Shown here piece after piece: positions 12,559 through 12,696 of a stretch of DNA of 12,696 nt. The DNA lies in assembly GCA_030689845.1 (NCBI GenBank), contig JAUYHV010000106.1, forward strand, positions 1 to 12,696. Reading direction: 5' to 3'. The number at the start of each line of letters is the position of its first letter. Position 1 is the stretch's first letter. The notes below the pieces were generated by a model. It was not told the DNA's origin and did no database searches. It saw only the letters and a list, made by a program, of their open reading frames with translations. The stretch is from Dehalococcoidia bacterium. GTDB lineage: Bacteria > Chloroflexota > Dehalococcoidia > JACQUA01. The position numbers were made by a program, and so were the translations under genes.

Positions 12559-12696
12559 GTAGTGTCTCATAAATGGCCTTACAATCTTTGTCATTCCGGG
12601 CTTGACCCGGAATCCAGTCTGTTGCTCTGGATTCCCGCTTTCGCGGGAATGACACCAATGGCACCGCAAATTGTAAAGAGATATTAGAGACACTAC
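12559..12696. mobile_element. MITE-like non-coding element with terminal inverted repeats
   Basis: The ends are inverted copies: GTAGTGTCTC is perfect at both ends, and over 27 bp 21 positions match, closing with TTACAAT. The core contains nested palindromes, ATTCCGGG/CCCGGAAT (12593-12600 with 12606-12613) and ATTCCCGC/GCGGGAAT (12631-12638 with 12643-12650). These are joined by GTCATTCC/GGAATGAC and GGAATCCAG/CTGGATTCC, so the whole could fold as a cruciform. The core belongs to the widespread ATTCCNGC...GGAAT type of dispersed bacterial repeat. No transposase is encoded. The right end coincides with the window end, so a target duplication cannot be checked. Confidence 0.8.

Noticed and set aside
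12499..12687. Open frame over the MITE-like element
   Set aside because: Its CHSGLDPES...PAFAGMT peptide is the well-known spurious translation of the ATTCC-type dispersed repeat, and its start lies inside a terminator stem.
1..12696. CRISPR array or rRNA genes
   Set aside because: No regularly spaced direct repeats and no rRNA-like sequence were seen on either strand.

Overview
The window looks like accessory chromosome from an anaerobic bacterium. It is best explained as Chloroflexota (Dehalococcoidia-like); an anaerobic Bacillota is the main alternative. The clues are the family mix: a 46-residue DUF5679-type zinc-ribbon protein, MtrC/OmcA-style decaheme lipoproteins with no porin or MtrA partner beside them, and a Pro/Thr/Ala-rich lipoprotein cytochrome with the HP(I/V)EGRDNC..CH repeat. 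Promoters are sigma70-like, ribosome sites are strong AGGAGG-type, and GTG and TTG starts are used. The taxonomic call is an inference from family recognition, not from a search.

Layout. (a) 1-3178, minus strand: a two-gene unit of the molybdenum hydroxylase (xanthine dehydrogenase) family. The FAD subunit carries the four-cysteine loop typical of 4-hydroxybenzoyl-CoA reductase beta subunits. The molybdopterin subunit runs off the left edge. The small 2Fe-2S subunit is not in the window. (b) 3179-3676: divergent, AT-rich intergenic region with a good promoter for the minus-strand unit. (c) 3677-5896: a decaheme lipoprotein cytochrome with a collagen-like Gly-X-Y stalk, closed by a strong terminator. 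(d) 6071-8524: a metal-resistance unit, a CadC-type ArsR/SmtB repressor plus a CPC-type P1B ATPase (Cd/Zn/Pb class), with an extended -10 promoter and a candidate operator. (e) 8594-8853: a single small zinc-ribbon gene with its own promoter and terminator. (f) 9052-11670: a second decaheme lipoprotein cytochrome, also collagen-stalked, with two tandem promoters and a terminator. (g) 11735-12520: a tetraheme lipoprotein cytochrome built from two near-identical diheme repeats on Pro/Thr/Ala-rich linkers, with a terminator. (h) 12559-12696: a 138-bp non-coding MITE-like element with terminal inverted repeats, ending at the window edge.

How it fits together. The three cytochromes have 24 CXXCH heme sites in total. 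Each has a lipobox and a long flexible or rod-like linker between its lipid anchor and its heme region. The reading I favour is an extracellular electron-transfer island in which lipid-anchored cytochromes are held away from the membrane by stalks. The molybdenum hydroxylase next door could feed (or use) electrons through aromatic-acid metabolism, but nothing in the sequence links the two physically; they are divergently transcribed. The metal-efflux cassette lies between the two decaheme genes as an independent unit.
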